Counted from the stretch's first letter, positions 25,034-34,979 are shown. The stretch: DNA of 64,000 bases from a bacterium (GCA_017542305.1 JAFXXK010000025.1:1-64000); one strand, 5' to 3'. The notes: generated from the sequence alone by a model not told the origin. Numbers and translations are program-made.

Positions 25034-26326
25034 ATGATTGACAGATATTCAAGAGAAGAAATTACAAAAATCTGGACTTTACAGTCGAAATTCCAATATT
25101 ATTTGGATGTTGAAATTGCTGTATGTGAAGCATACGTTGAACATGGAGATTTCCCCGCTCAGGATATTAATGAGCTTAAAAAATTCGCAAAGTTTGATTT
25201 AAACAGAATTGATGAAATCGAAAGAGAAGTAAGGCATGATGTTATTGCATTTTTAACCAATGTCAATGAAAATTTAGGCGAATATGCAAAATATATGCAT
25301 GTCGGAATGACAAGTTCAGATGTTATAGATACGGCTTTTGCCCTGCAAATTCAGGACAGCGGAAAAATTATTCTTGATGATTTGGATAAGGCAATAAATG
25401 CCGTAAAAGTTTTGGCGGAAAAACACAAAAATACGGTTTGTATAGGGCGTTCGCACGGAGTTCATGCGGAAGTTATGACATTTGGCGTAAAATTGTGTTC
25501 GTGGCTTGATATTTTAAAACGTCAGCGTGAAAACTTTGTTCAGGCATTGGAGCAGATAAGAGTCGGACAAGTTTCCGGACCTGTAGGTACATACAGTAAT
25601 ATTTCACCCGAAATTGAAGAAATTGCCTGCAAAAATTTGGGTTTAAAACCTGCTAAGATTTCAACTCAGATAATAGCCCGTGATTATCACGCACACTTTA
25701 TGCAGTCATTGGCACTAATTGCAACGGTTATTGAACAGTTTGCGACTGAAATAAGACATTTACAAAGAACGGAAGTTCTTGAAGCGGAAGAAGGGTTCGG
25801 TAAAAACCAAAAAGGTTCTTCTGCGATGCCGCATAAGAAAAATCCTGTTTTGAGCGAAAATCTGTGCGGGCTGGCAAGGGTTGTAAGGAGTAATTCTCTT
25901 GCAGCTATGGAAAATGTTGTTCTCTGGCATGAAAGAGATATTTCTCACAGTTCGGCAGAAAGGATTATTTTCCCTGACAGTTTGACTCTTGTGGACTTTA
26001 TGCTGGACAGATTTACGGGTGTTGTGGAAAATCTGGTTGTGCATGAAGATAATATGCTCAAAAATACGGAAAAATTCGGTGGTATCGTATTTTCTCAAAA
26101 AGTTATGCTTGAGCTTATTAATACAGGTTTGACAAGGGAAGAAGCATACAGAATAGTCCAAAGAAATGCACTTGATGCATTCGAGAATGACGGTGATTTT
26201 AAGGCAAATTTACTCAAGGATAATGAAGTTATAGCCAGACTTTCAAATGATGATATAGATAAAATATTTGACAAAAAAGCCTTTTTAAAAAACATAAATA
26301 CAATATATAAAAGAATTTTAAACTAA
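25034..26326 (+). CDS. purB: Adenylosuccinate lyase PurB
   Basis: This 430-residue protein is a full-length member of the fumarase/aspartase superfamily. The signature loop GSSAMPHKKNPV (about residues 258-269) is intact, as are the N-terminal MIDRYSREEITKIW, TSSDVIDTA (about 90-98) and the catalytic His segment GRSHGVHAE (about 138-146). It catalyses two steps of purine synthesis: SAICAR to AICAR, and adenylosuccinate to AMP. It is followed directly by a bidirectional terminator. Confidence 0.97.
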   Translation: MIDRYSREEITKIWTLQSKFQYYLDVEIAVCEAYVEHGDFPAQDINELKKFAKFDLNRIDEIEREVRHDVIAFLTNVNENLGEYAKYMHVGMTSSDVIDTAFALQIQDSGKIILDDLDKAINAVKVLAEKHKNTVCIGRSHGVHAEVMTFGVKLCSWLDILKRQRENFVQALEQIRVGQVSGPVGTYSNISPEIEEIACKNLGLKPAKISTQIIARDYHAHFMQSLALIATVIEQFATEIRHLQRTEVLEAEEGFGKNQKGSSAMPHKKNPVLSENLCGLARVVRSNSLAAMENVVLWHERDISHSSAERIIFPDSLTLVDFMLDRFTGVVENLVVHEDNMLKNTEKFGGIVFSQKVMLELINTGLTREEAYRIVQRNALDAFENDGDFKANLLKDNEVIARLSNDDIDKIFDKKAFLKNINTIYKRILN

Positions 26327-26366
26327 AAAAAAAGATTGCCTGAATTTCAGACAATCCCTTTTTTTA
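26325..26366. terminator. Bidirectional Rho-independent terminator
   Basis: The stem GATTGCCTGA/TCAGACAATC (26334-26356, one C-A mismatch) is flanked by an A-run on the left and a T-run on the right. It can therefore terminate both purB (+) and the convergent repeat-protein gene (-). Confidence 0.85.
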
Positions 26367-26382
26367 TATCATAATTAATGGT

Positions 26383-27090
26383 TTATGCCCCTTCCGGTTT
26401 TACAAGAGTTCCTGTGCCTTCGGCTGCAGCTTCTGTTGTTCCTTCAGTTACCGGAGAAATAATTTCTTCACCTTTAGCGGCAACAGTTTCTGTACCTGCA
26501 GCAGCTTCTTCACCTGTTTTTACAACTGTAGCTTCAGCACCTGCGGCAGCCTCTTCACCTGTTTTTACAACTGTAGCTTCAGCACCTGCAGCAGCCTCTT
26601 CACCTGTTTTTACAACAGTAGCTTCAGCGCCTGCGGCAGCTTCTTCACCTGCTTTTGCTACGGTAGCTTCAGCACCTGCGGCAGCACCTTCGCCTGCTGC
26701 TCCTTCTGCTGCTCTTCCGCCTATACCTAATTTTTTACCAATGCTTTTTAATGCATTATCAATCCATTCACCCGGTTTAACAAGTGCATTTTTAATTTTT
26801 GCACCTGTGGTTGCTGCTTCTTTATTCAACCAGTCACCGTGAACGCCTTTCCATTTATATAAGCCTAATAACGCACCGGCAAGAACTACTATTCCGCCTA
26901 TTGTTTTAGCAATTGATTTGCCGACGCCACCTTTTTTCTCTGCTTCCGGTTTTGTAGACAAAACAACTTCGTCTGCCGGAGTTTCAGGAACAGCTTCCGG
27001 TTGTTGGAATGCTCCGGGAGAGTTAATTAAATCTTCATTTTCGCCGCGAAAATAAACTTTTTGATTAGTAAATTGTACCGGACTTACCAT
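26383..27090 (-). CDS. Ala/Glu-rich tandem-repeat membrane protein
   Basis: The start at 27090 is fixed by a strong AAAGGAGG ribosome-binding site 9 bases upstream; the longer frame would run through that site. The 235-residue product begins MVSPVQFTNQKVYFRG, has a polar stretch, one hydrophobic helix (about residues 60-77, IGGIVVLAGALLGLY) and a basic segment. An Ala/Glu-rich tail follows, built from four 15-residue tandem repeats of the form GEEAAAGAEATVVKT. No enzyme motif is visible. The N-terminus resembles those of other small proteins in this window. Function unknown. Confidence 0.65.
   Translation of the reverse strand: MVSPVQFTNQKVYFRGENEDLINSPGAFQQPEAVPETPADEVVLSTKPEAEKKGGVGKSIAKTIGGIVVLAGALLGLYKWKGVHGDWLNKEAATTGAKIKNALVKPGEWIDNALKSIGKKLGIGGRAAEGAAGEGAAAGAEATVAKAGEEAAAGAEATVVKTGEEAAAGAEATVVKTGEEAAAGAEATVVKTGEEAAAGTETVAAKGEEIISPVTEGTTEAAAEGTGTLVKPEGA
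26511..26690. repeat. Four 45-bp tandem repeats inside a gene
   Basis: Units begin at 26511, 26556, 26601 and 26646 (each CACCTG on the plus strand), with a diverged fifth starting at 26691. The period is exactly 15 codons. Copies differ by only a few bases, so the copy number is likely to vary between strains. Confidence 0.85.
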
Positions 27091-27274
27091 AGGAAAAAAC
27101 CTCCTTTTATTACACACTTGTATATTACATGGAAAACGATTACATCTATTATTTTGCTCAAAATAATTACCTTTTTCAACAATTGTTACAAAAATTTACA
27201 CAAAATTTGGAATAATTTTAAACTATGCGTACTCTATATAATTAGAAGAGGGAAAATAGGGAGAGATAAGGGAT

Positions 27275-30200
27275 ATGACAAATACTACTTTATTAATTGA
27301 CGAACAGGAAAAAGAGAACGCAAAAGCTTTAACTCAGAGTTTTGTGAGAGCGGATGTAAAAAGCCGTGCATATATAAATGCACTCGGAGCAGAAGTTTGT
27401 TTAAAATATTTGAATGAAAATAATATAAACTCGGAACATGTTTATAATTTACATAATATAAGAAAAATTCTCGAAGAATTTGATATATCTGATATTATGC
27501 TTTCAAATATTCATATTGATGTCAGAGTAGTATATAGTGAAAATAAAATTTTCATCCCGAAATCACATTTCGATTTTAATTTAACTCCTGATATTTATAT
27601 TATTTTGCAGGTTGCAAGAGATTATTCTCAAATGGAATTTTTAGGTTTCTTTGAACCTAAAATGCTGAATAAAAATAATACAAACGGAGAATATTATTTT
27701 ATAGAAAAAGAAAAGCTGTCATCTCCCATTGATTTAAAAAGTTTTGTAGAATCTTTTTCCGGTAACACTTCAAGAGGTGTAAGCGAACAGGATACAGAGA
27801 ATGCTGAATATTTAATCGTATCTATGGCTGATAATAACGTAAGTGAAGCTGATAAAAGACAGCTGCTTGAATATCTGAAAAACAGCGCTGAATTAAGAAA
27901 TAAATTTATAGAATTTGAAAATTTTGAAATGCTTGCATATCACGCCGTAAGCAAAATGGATATCGAGCAGGATGCGCCTGCTGCAGGTTTGGCGGCAGCT
28001 ATGGACGAAATCAATTCTGATGAGCTTGATAGTGATACTGTAGAAGATATTGAACTTTCGAATGCACTTAATGAAGATAGTACTGCTACAGAAGGTATTT
28101 TTGACTTTGGCAGTGAAGATGCCGAAGACTCAAATTCTGAAGATGGAGGTATTTCAGGTGGTGCAATTGCCGGAGCGGCTGTTGTAGGTGCTGAAATTGC
28201 CGGAGCGGCTGTAGCTTCTGCCGCATTAGCAGGTGCTGCGGAAGGTGCAGAAGCAGTTAAAGATACGGTTGAAGCTGCGGAAGCTGCTACAAATGCTGCC
28301 GATACCCTTGCAGAGGCTATGGGGTCGGTTATGAATACCTTTACCAGTGATACCGCTGCTCCCGCAGTAACGGAAACTGTTGAAGATACGGTTGAAGCTG
28401 CTGAACCTGTTCCAAATGCTGCGGATGCTCTTGCAGAGGCTATGGGTTCTGTTATGGATACATATACGGAAGAAGCTGCTGAACCTGATCATTCTCATAC
28501 TACTGATTTTGCCGATATTTCAGCTCCCGGAGTAAGTAATGTACCTGAAGAAACAAATGCAGAAATACCGGCCGAAGGTATTGTCGGAGAAAATACCGAA
28601 ACTGAAACAATGTATGAAGAAAGCGAAATACCTTTTGATGAAAATTCAGACCCGTTAGATACCTTATTTAATGAAGATGCTGCAGAAACAGCGCCGGAAA
28701 GTGTTGCCGAGCCTGTTGCAGAAACTCCGTCTGCTCCTGCCTCACAGGATGAAGAAATGCCGGAAATCAATCCTGATGAGCTTATGCAGGAACCGACCTA
28801 TGATGATTTATTCGGTGACAGTAATGATATTGCCGCTATGGAAGCTTCTGATAATGTTGAGGACAACAGTACGAATAATGTTGAAGATAGTGGTGCGGTT
28901 AATGCCGAAGAAAGCAGTTCTGAAAACATTGAATTTGGCAGTTCCGAAAGTATTGCCGAAGACAGTTCCGATCAAATTGAATTTACAAATGGTGATGATG
29001 AATTGATTTTTGAGAATAATGATTATGATAGCTATGATAATGATAATTATGGCTCAGAAATACAGATTACTTCCGGCGGGTCCTCAGGTGACGGAGGCAG
29101 TAAACCTGCAATTTCTCCTGTTATGCATACTCCTATTTCGGAAGCTACAGATTTAGTATCTTTTGAGGGAATACAGCTTGGGAAACTGCCTGAAATGAAA
29201 GAACCCGAAGATATGATGGAAACTATGGAAATGGATGAATTCCAGAATCTTGTTGACAGCTATGTTCCGGAAACAATTCCTGATATGTCCGAAACTGTTG
29301 AATATGATACAATTCCTGAAGCTGCAGAAAAGAACGTCAATGCAGAACCGGAAGTAACTTCTGATGCATTTGTTGAAGAAATGCCGGAAGAAGTAGAATC
29401 AGAAGCAAAACAACAGGATAATGTAACTTCGGATGATTTTGTTGAAGAAATGCCGGAAGAAGTAGAATCAGATGTAAAACCACAAGATAATGTAACTTCG
29501 GATGATTTCGTTGAAGAAATGCCGGAAGCAATCAGGGAAAATAATTTGGAATGGTCTTCATCAGCAAAAACACCGGCAGTTAACGAATTAAAATTAGAAA
29601 TTCCACAAAAACCGTTAAAATCAGATGATTTAATTCAGGATATACCTGATGATATTTTTGATGAAAAGACCGAAGCAAAAGAAGCACCGGCTTCAAGCGG
29701 CGGATTAGCTTTTTCAGATATTGAAGATATCGGTGATATTAATGACGAAGATAGCGCTTTAGATGGTATAGAAGAAATTGATTCTGCGGGTGAAGCTGCT
29801 CCGGCAATAGAAGATATCCCGCATCTTGAAGAACCTGAAGGTATTGCAGAAGCTCCTGAGGAAACTGCAGAAGAAGCACTTTCTTCTGAAGATAGTATTC
29901 CGGATGATTTTGGTGAAATCGATGCAATAGACGAAGCTATTCCGGAAATAGAAGATATCCCGCATCTTGAAGAACCTGAAGGTATTGCAGAAGCTCCTGA
30001 GGAAACTGCTGAAGAAGCACTTTCTTCTGAGGATAGTATTCCGGATGATTTTGGTGAAATCGATGCAATAGACGAAGCTATTCCGGAAATAGAAGATATT
30101 CCGCAACCCGAAGAATCTGATAGTATAGCAGAAATTTCGGAAGAAGCAGCTGAGGCTCCGGCCGATACTGCAGAAGTTGATATGTTTGGCGATTTGGACG

Positions 30201-31396
30201 GAATTGACGCAATTGACGAAACTGTTTCGTCACCAATGGATATTCCTCAATCTGAGGAACTTAATGCAGTAACAGAAGAAACTGCTGAAATTGTAGAAGA
30301 AGCTGTTCCTGCGGAAGACGATATTTTTGGAGAAAGTATCCCTCAGACAGAAGGAGCATTACCTGAAACTCCTGTTGCAAAAGGAGGTGCTGTTGAAGGT
30401 GAAACTCTTGCAAAATCAGTCGTAGATGCCGTTGAAACAGGTGCAGTAGCTGCAGAATCCGAATTTGATGTATTGAGCGATATTCCGGAAGGCGGAGATA
30501 TTGTTGAAAGTGCAGAGGACTTTTTACAATCAGAAGGGGAAATTCAGGGAGATGAATCTGATATAGGTGTTTTATATACCGGTGCAGAGGCTACGGAAAT
30601 AAACAGTTCTTCAATTGAAGGTGCTGTAGAGGATTATGATTTCAGACCGAAACGCAAAGGTTTGAAATTAATGCCGATATTTGCTATTTTAGCTGCGGTT
30701 GTGTTTGTTGGTTCGGTTGTCGGATTTTTGGTTAAGAGCAAAAACAGTATAGATTCTGAAACATTGTTACAATCATCTACTGAAGATGCTGTAGCAGGAC
30801 CGGAAACAGACAATACAAACATTTTGGCAAATGAAAATGAAATCCAACCTGCAATTCCTACTGATATGGAAGATATTGTTCCGGCTCCGACGGCTGAGGC
30901 AGCTGCTCCTGCAAAGGAAGTTGTAACAGAAGCTAATAAGCAGGTTACCAAAGAAGAAAAACAGGTAGTTGTTAAGAATGCCAAAGAAGCTATCAAACAA
31001 CAGCGTGAACAGGCAACGGCTCCGGCTCCAAAAACTCCTCTTAATGCAAGTAAAACCGTTACTTTGAAACAAATGTCATGGGAAGTTCCTGATTATCTTT
31101 CTTACAGTGATAATATAAGAAAATATTTACAAACTGCAGGTAAGAGTATAAAACTTACTTTATCAAGTGATTTATTACTGACAAATGAGTATATTTATTC
31201 AAATAAAGTTAAAGTATCGATAAAACTCAATAAAAACGGGGATATTCAGGACATAAAGGTTGCTTCATCGAGCGGTTCGCAGCAGGTTGATAAAATTGTG
31301 TTACAAACTGTTAAAGAGACACTAAATGTCGTAAAACCGCCACAGGGCGAAGTTCCGACCCCTGATTACTCTTTAGGTCTTATCATTTATTTATAA
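27275..31396 (+). CDS. Giant acidic repeat protein with TonB-like C-terminus
   Basis: This 1373-residue protein has a folded N-terminal domain (about residues 1-220) and a very long acidic, Glu/Ala/Asp/Ser-rich low-complexity region (about 225-1115). That region includes near-identical repeats (23- and 47-residue units). One membrane helix follows (about 1128-1150, LMPIFAILAAVVFVGSVVGF), then a Lys/Ala linker and a C-terminal domain of about 110 residues. The last domain (VKVSIKLNKNGDIQDIKVASSSG, then a VKPP motif) fits the TonB/TolA C-terminal fold. The N-terminus is cytoplasmic. This could link a cytoplasmic sensor to the envelope. It lies 34 bases before a sigma-like gene and is probably co-transcribed with it. 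Confidence 0.7.
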   Translation: MTNTTLLIDEQEKENAKALTQSFVRADVKSRAYINALGAEVCLKYLNENNINSEHVYNLHNIRKILEEFDISDIMLSNIHIDVRVVYSENKIFIPKSHFDFNLTPDIYIILQVARDYSQMEFLGFFEPKMLNKNNTNGEYYFIEKEKLSSPIDLKSFVESFSGNTSRGVSEQDTENAEYLIVSMADNNVSEADKRQLLEYLKNSAELRNKFIEFENFEMLAYHAVSKMDIEQDAPAAGLAAAMDEINSDELDSDTVEDIELSNALNEDSTATEGIFDFGSEDAEDSNSEDGGISGGAIAGAAVVGAEIAGAAVASAALAGAAEGAEAVKDTVEAAEAATNAADTLAEAMGSVMNTFTSDTAAPAVTETVEDTVEAAEPVPNAADALAEAMGSVMDTYTEEAAEPDHSHTTDFADISAPGVSNVPEETNAEIPAEGIVGENTETETMYEESEIPFDENSDPLDTLFNEDAAETAPESVAEPVAETPSAPASQDEEMPEINPDELMQEPTYDDLFGDSNDIAAMEASDNVEDNSTNNVEDSGAVNAEESSSENIEFGSSESIAEDSSDQIEFTNGDDELIFENNDYDSYDNDNYGSEIQITSGGSSGDGGSKPAISPVMHTPISEATDLVSFEGIQLGKLPEMKEPEDMMETMEMDEFQNLVDSYVPETIPDMSETVEYDTIPEAAEKNVNAEPEVTSDAFVEEMPEEVESEAKQQDNVTSDDFVEEMPEEVESDVKPQDNVTSDDFVEEMPEAIRENNLEWSSSAKTPAVNELKLEIPQKPLKSDDLIQDIPDDIFDEKTEAKEAPASSGGLAFSDIEDIGDINDEDSALDGIEEIDSAGEAAPAIEDIPHLEEPEGIAEAPEETAEEALSSEDSIPDDFGEIDAIDEAIPEIEDIPHLEEPEGIAEAPEETAEEALSSEDSIPDDFGEIDAIDEAIPEIEDIPQPEESDSIAEISEEAAEAPADTAEVDMFGDLDGIDAIDETVSSPMDIPQSEELNAVTEETAEIVEEAVPAEDDIFGESIPQTEGALPETPVAKGGAVEGETLAKSVVDAVETGAVAAESEFDVLSDIPEGGDIVESAEDFLQSEGEIQGDESDIGVLYTGAEATEINSSSIEGAVEDYDFRPKRKGLKLMPIFAILAAVVFVGSVVGFLVKSKNSIDSETLLQSSTEDAVAGPETDNTNILANENEIQPAIPTDMEDIVPAPTAEAAAPAKEVVTEANKQVTKEEKQVVVKNAKEAIKQQREQATAPAPKTPLNASKTVTLKQMSWEVPDYLSYSDNIRKYLQTAGKSIKLTLSSDLLLTNEYIYSNKVKVSIKLNKNGDIQDIKVASSSGSQQVDKIVLQTVKETLNVVKPPQGEVPTPDYSLGLIIYL
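29354..29545 (+). repeat. 69-bp tandem repeats in the acidic protein gene
   Basis: Units start at 29354, 29423 and 29492, encoding 23-residue repeats with the core VTSDDFVEEMPEEVES. The last unit is incomplete. Confidence 0.8.
29807..30110 (+). repeat. 141-bp tandem repeats in the acidic protein gene
   Basis: The unit starting ATAGAAGATAT begins at 29807 and 29948 and again, diverging, at 30089. The period is exactly 141 bp (47 residues, containing EDIPHLEEPEG and SIPDDFGEIDAIDEAIP). The first two units are nearly identical in DNA, which implies recent duplication. Confidence 0.85.
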
Positions 31397-31430
31397 TTGT
31401 GTTATAATATTCTTAACAGGGGAAATATAG

Positions 31431-32000
31431 GTGGAATTAGCACAAGATAAAATAAATTTGATTGAAAAGTTAATCAAATCGAACAGAAAATTCGCAAATA
31501 ATGAAGATTTATATGAGGACTTTTTTAATGAAGCATGCAAACGCTCCATGCCGATTATAAGTGCGATATCATCAGATGCAACTTTGGAAGTGTATTTGAG
31601 AAAAGTCGCAACTTCAAGTATTCTTAATGTGCTTAAAGATTCCGGCAGATTAAGAAGAACGCATGACAGTTATGTAGCTACGGAGAATGTTCCTATTCAT
31701 GAGTCTAATTCCTATTCAAATGTATATGCCGATGTAAAAATTGAATATGAACCTATAGATTTCGATAACGGCCCTGAAGATATTGCAATTAAAAATGAAG
31801 CATTAAAGCTTGTAATAAGTTCATTGCACCGTATTAATGAGGAAGAACCTGAAAAACAGTATCTTGATTTATACAAATTACGTTATCAGGAAGGCATGAC
31901 TCAGGCAGAGATTGCTCAGGAGCTGAATTTATCACAATCTGAAGTATCAAAGAGATTGTTCAGATTAATGCAGAAAATAAAAATTTCATTTAACGATTAG
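31431..32000 (+). CDS. Sigma-70-like factor (region 4 HTH)
   Basis: This 189-residue protein starts at GTG. The C-terminal part (about residues 120-185) is a clear sigma region 4: LDLYKLRYQEGMTQAEIAQELNLSQSEVSKRLFRLMQKIK. The N-terminal half is compatible with a diverged region 2 (YEDFFNEACKRSMP ... TLEVYLRKVATSSILN) but lacks the strong aromatic-rich signature. It may be a non-canonical ECF factor or a sigma-like regulator. It sits between the giant acidic membrane protein and the zinc-ribbon STAND protein, 13 bases before the latter, so the three probably form one signalling unit. Confidence 0.75.
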   Translation: MELAQDKINLIEKLIKSNRKFANNEDLYEDFFNEACKRSMPIISAISSDATLEVYLRKVATSSILNVLKDSGRLRRTHDSYVATENVPIHESNSYSNVYADVKIEYEPIDFDNGPEDIAIKNEALKLVISSLHRINEEEPEKQYLDLYKLRYQEGMTQAEIAQELNLSQSEVSKRLFRLMQKIKISFND

Positions 32001-32013
32001 TTGAGATTTTAAT

Positions 32014-34974
32014 ATGAAATGTCCAATATGTAAAAAGACAATACCGGATAAATCGTTAAGGTGTCCACATTGTAAGACCAGAACAGGTTTAATCTGTAAA
32101 AATTGTCATACTGTAAATACGATTTTTGATGTTGCATGTAAAAAATGCGGAGAAGAAATTCTGCGTCTGTGTCCCGAATGCAGTTGTGTTAATTTCCCTA
32201 ATGCTGCGGTATGCAGAAAATGCGGGCATCAGTTTCCTGTTGCACAGAAAATGCGGAGAATTTCTCCGGCTAAAACATTAGCGCATGCTTCTAATCAAAA
32301 AAATCTTTCACAAACTGAGGCTGAAAACCTTTTAGAAGAAGCTCTTTTGGACGATACAAAGAAAATTATTTCTCTCAGCGGTGTTCGCGGTATTGGTAAA
32401 AGTCATGTTTTATCTAAAGTAATTCAGAAGATGCAGGATAAACCTATTGTTTGGTTTTACGGAAAATGTACTCCGATTACCCAATTTACTGCAGGCGGAT
32501 TAATTCAGGATATTATTTTCAATTTGTATAATCTGCCAAACTTTTGTCTAAATAATGAAAAGTTTACAAAAGACGCAATAAAACTGTTTCGTACCAAGTT
32601 TCCGTATCTTACAAACGAAGAAATAGGGGATTTTTTAAACTTTTTATATCCTTCCAATTTCGGAATGTTTGAAGAAATTTCGGAAAGAAAAACAAAAACC
32701 TTTAATATGTTGAACAAAATTTTTGACAATATTATTATGTATTCCAAATATGTGATAATTGCAGATAATTTTGATTCTGTAGACGGGTTGTCTTATGAAT
32801 TTTTAAACAGTTATATTAAAAAAGATTCTGTGTATAAAGATTTAAAATTATTATTAATTTACTCTAATGACAGACCATCAAAAGGGTATTTCAATTTTGA
32901 TAATCCGGATATTTATTATGACATGCGTATTGTACCGCTTGACAGGCATGGTATGGTTGAATTTTTGAATAAAAAAGAAGCTAAGCAACCTGATTTCCCT
33001 GCAATAACCGAAGCCGAAAGGGAATTGATTTTCGCACAAAGCAAGGGTAATTGTTCATATATCGAACAGGCATGCGGATTAAGATTAGATAGTCAGATAT
33101 CAGACACCCCTTTTGATTTGCCGGAATCTTATGAAGATGTTGTTGCAAAAAGAATATGCCTTTTAAGTGCCATAAACCATGATGCATACCTGTTTATTAC
33201 CGCCGCTGCTTTGCTGGGTGACAAAATCAATCTGAGTCTGATTAAGCAAATTTTTGCATACGATGATGTTACTTTTGACGGAATAATTACTTATCTCAAA
33301 AATATGAATTTTATTGCCCCGTTAAATGAGATTTTCTGTCAGTTCAAAGATTTATTGTTATGGGAAACTATTCTTAGCATAGCTAAAAATGATGAGCAAT
33401 ACGTTGATTTGAATACTCATGTATGTAATTCACTCGCACAGTTCACCCCGAATTCAAATGCAATATTTGCAAGAATTGCCCAGAATATTAAAAATCCGAA
33501 ACTCGGTCTTGATATCTGGACAAGAAGTACAAGACTTGCGGCATACATAGGGGATAAAAGTCTTTATGCAATTTCACAAAAACAATGTATGGCACTTATA
33601 AACGAGCTGGATGACAATGTTACTTTAAATATCCGTTATAATATTTCCGAAAGATTGGGGAAGCTCCTGACCGATTATAATCCGTCAGAGGCTATGGATT
33701 ATTTGCCTGATGCTATTGCAAATGCCAAAAATCAAGAAGATATTCCGAAAGAAATTGAACTTCTGGGATATATGTCAAAATGTTGTTCCGATACAGGAAA
33801 TTATTTGGGTAATGTGGAATGTGTTGACAATGCGTTAGAGGAGATTCCGCCCGAAAAAAAGTTAGAGATAACCCTGATTAAATGTTCTAAATTGAAATCA
33901 CTTTTAGCCGTCGGGAATTGCGGTCAGATAGTTAATATGGTTGATAATGATATTGTTCCGGTATTTGAAGAAGTATTATCAAAACCCTATACCAGAAAAG
34001 ATATTCCGTTTAATGTTGTTACCGAAACATATATAAAAACAAAACTTATTTTAGCGGAAGCTTTGGCTATGCAGGGAGATTCCCGTTCTTTTGAAGTTTT
34101 AACCAAAATTTTCGAGATGACGGAAAAGAATAATGTGGAAATTCCTGATTTTATGTATCAGTGTAAACTTACTCTTGCGTTTGCAAATACTATGAAAGGA
34201 GATTTTGAAACTTCTGATAAACTTCTTGAAGAAATAATGAAACTCCACGAGCAGGAAAAAATGAAAGATAAATCCATTGTTAAATGGAACAGTATCAATA
34301 TAATTAACAATTTTATGCGCCATAAATACAAAGATATGCAGGACGATTTATTCCATGTTGTTACTTATGCGAATAACTGCGGCGATAATTTTACTAAAAA
34401 TATTATGAAATCTCTGCTCGGAAAAGCGTTTAAAGATACCGATAAGGTTGAAAATGCTACTGATATATATAATGAGCAGATAGCATATTTTTCAAAAGAA
34501 AAAATGGCTATAGGAGCTTTATTAACGTGGTACCTGATTGCTGAAACAAAACTTGATACCGATGCATACGAAGCTTCGGAAATTGCTTCAAAGGCTTTAG
34601 AGGTTGCCCAAAGTCCCAAGATTGATAACCATTTCTTTGAGATTCTTCTGAAGACGGTTCTTGCCAAATCTGCTATTAGTACATCAGATTATACAACTGC
34701 AAAAATACATATAACAGAAGCTGTTAAGGTTGCAAAGCAGTATGGTATGAATGATCAGTTGTCACGTTTATATTTGTTGTACGGCAAGTATTTCCAGGAG
34801 CTTGGACTTGCACAGTCTGATGAACAGAAAGAATATATTGAAGGTGCCAAAAAGATGTATGAATTTGCTGAAAATCTTGTTAAGCAAACAAAAAATTCAC
34901 ATATTCATATTGAACTTGAACAGGCTAAAGGTGTTCTCAAATCCTTTGCTACCGTAAACGGAATTGCATTATAA
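32014..34974 (+). CDS. Triple zinc-ribbon STAND ATPase with TPR region
   Basis: This 986-residue protein opens with three zinc ribbons (C3/C6/C17/C20, C28/C31/C42/C45, C53/C56/C67/C70). An AAA_16-like P-loop domain follows with Walker A GVRGIGKS (residues 123-130) and a Walker B-like VIIADNFDS (about 250). A winged-helix region comes next, and a long alpha-solenoid of TPR type (about 500-975) completes the chain. Zinc-ribbon plus STAND plus TPR resembles the regulatory half of bacterial adenylate-cyclase/kinase STAND proteins, without a catalytic output domain. The upstream sigma-like gene suggests it could regulate that factor. A smaller STAND/TPR relative lies at 12364. Confidence 0.75.
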   Translation: MKCPICKKTIPDKSLRCPHCKTRTGLICKNCHTVNTIFDVACKKCGEEILRLCPECSCVNFPNAAVCRKCGHQFPVAQKMRRISPAKTLAHASNQKNLSQTEAENLLEEALLDDTKKIISLSGVRGIGKSHVLSKVIQKMQDKPIVWFYGKCTPITQFTAGGLIQDIIFNLYNLPNFCLNNEKFTKDAIKLFRTKFPYLTNEEIGDFLNFLYPSNFGMFEEISERKTKTFNMLNKIFDNIIMYSKYVIIADNFDSVDGLSYEFLNSYIKKDSVYKDLKLLLIYSNDRPSKGYFNFDNPDIYYDMRIVPLDRHGMVEFLNKKEAKQPDFPAITEAERELIFAQSKGNCSYIEQACGLRLDSQISDTPFDLPESYEDVVAKRICLLSAINHDAYLFITAAALLGDKINLSLIKQIFAYDDVTFDGIITYLKNMNFIAPLNEIFCQFKDLLLWETILSIAKNDEQYVDLNTHVCNSLAQFTPNSNAIFARIAQNIKNPKLGLDIWTRSTRLAAYIGDKSLYAISQKQCMALINELDDNVTLNIRYNISERLGKLLTDYNPSEAMDYLPDAIANAKNQEDIPKEIELLGYMSKCCSDTGNYLGNVECVDNALEEIPPEKKLEITLIKCSKLKSLLAVGNCGQIVNMVDNDIVPVFEEVLSKPYTRKDIPFNVVTETYIKTKLILAEALAMQGDSRSFEVLTKIFEMTEKNNVEIPDFMYQCKLTLAFANTMKGDFETSDKLLEEIMKLHEQEKMKDKSIVKWNSINIINNFMRHKYKDMQDDLFHVVTYANNCGDNFTKNIMKSLLGKAFKDTDKVENATDIYNEQIAYFSKEKMAIGALLTWYLIAETKLDTDAYEASEIASKALEVAQSPKIDNHFFEILLKTVLAKSAISTSDYTTAKIHITEAVKVAKQYGMNDQLSRLYLLYGKYFQELGLAQSDEQKEYIEGAKKMYEFAENLVKQTKNSHIHIELEQAKGVLKSFATVNGIAL

Positions 34975-34979
34975 ATTTT

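Noticed and set aside
26511-26690. Possible CRISPR array (regular 45-bp period)
   Set aside because: The whole period is repeated with no unique spacers, and it is in frame inside a coding region. No cas gene is nearby.
26378-26842. A 154-codon plus-strand frame made of Ala/Pro/Ser/Val repeats
   Set aside because: It is the mirror of the 45-bp repeats inside the minus-strand gene; the minus frame has the ribosome-binding site and membrane helix.
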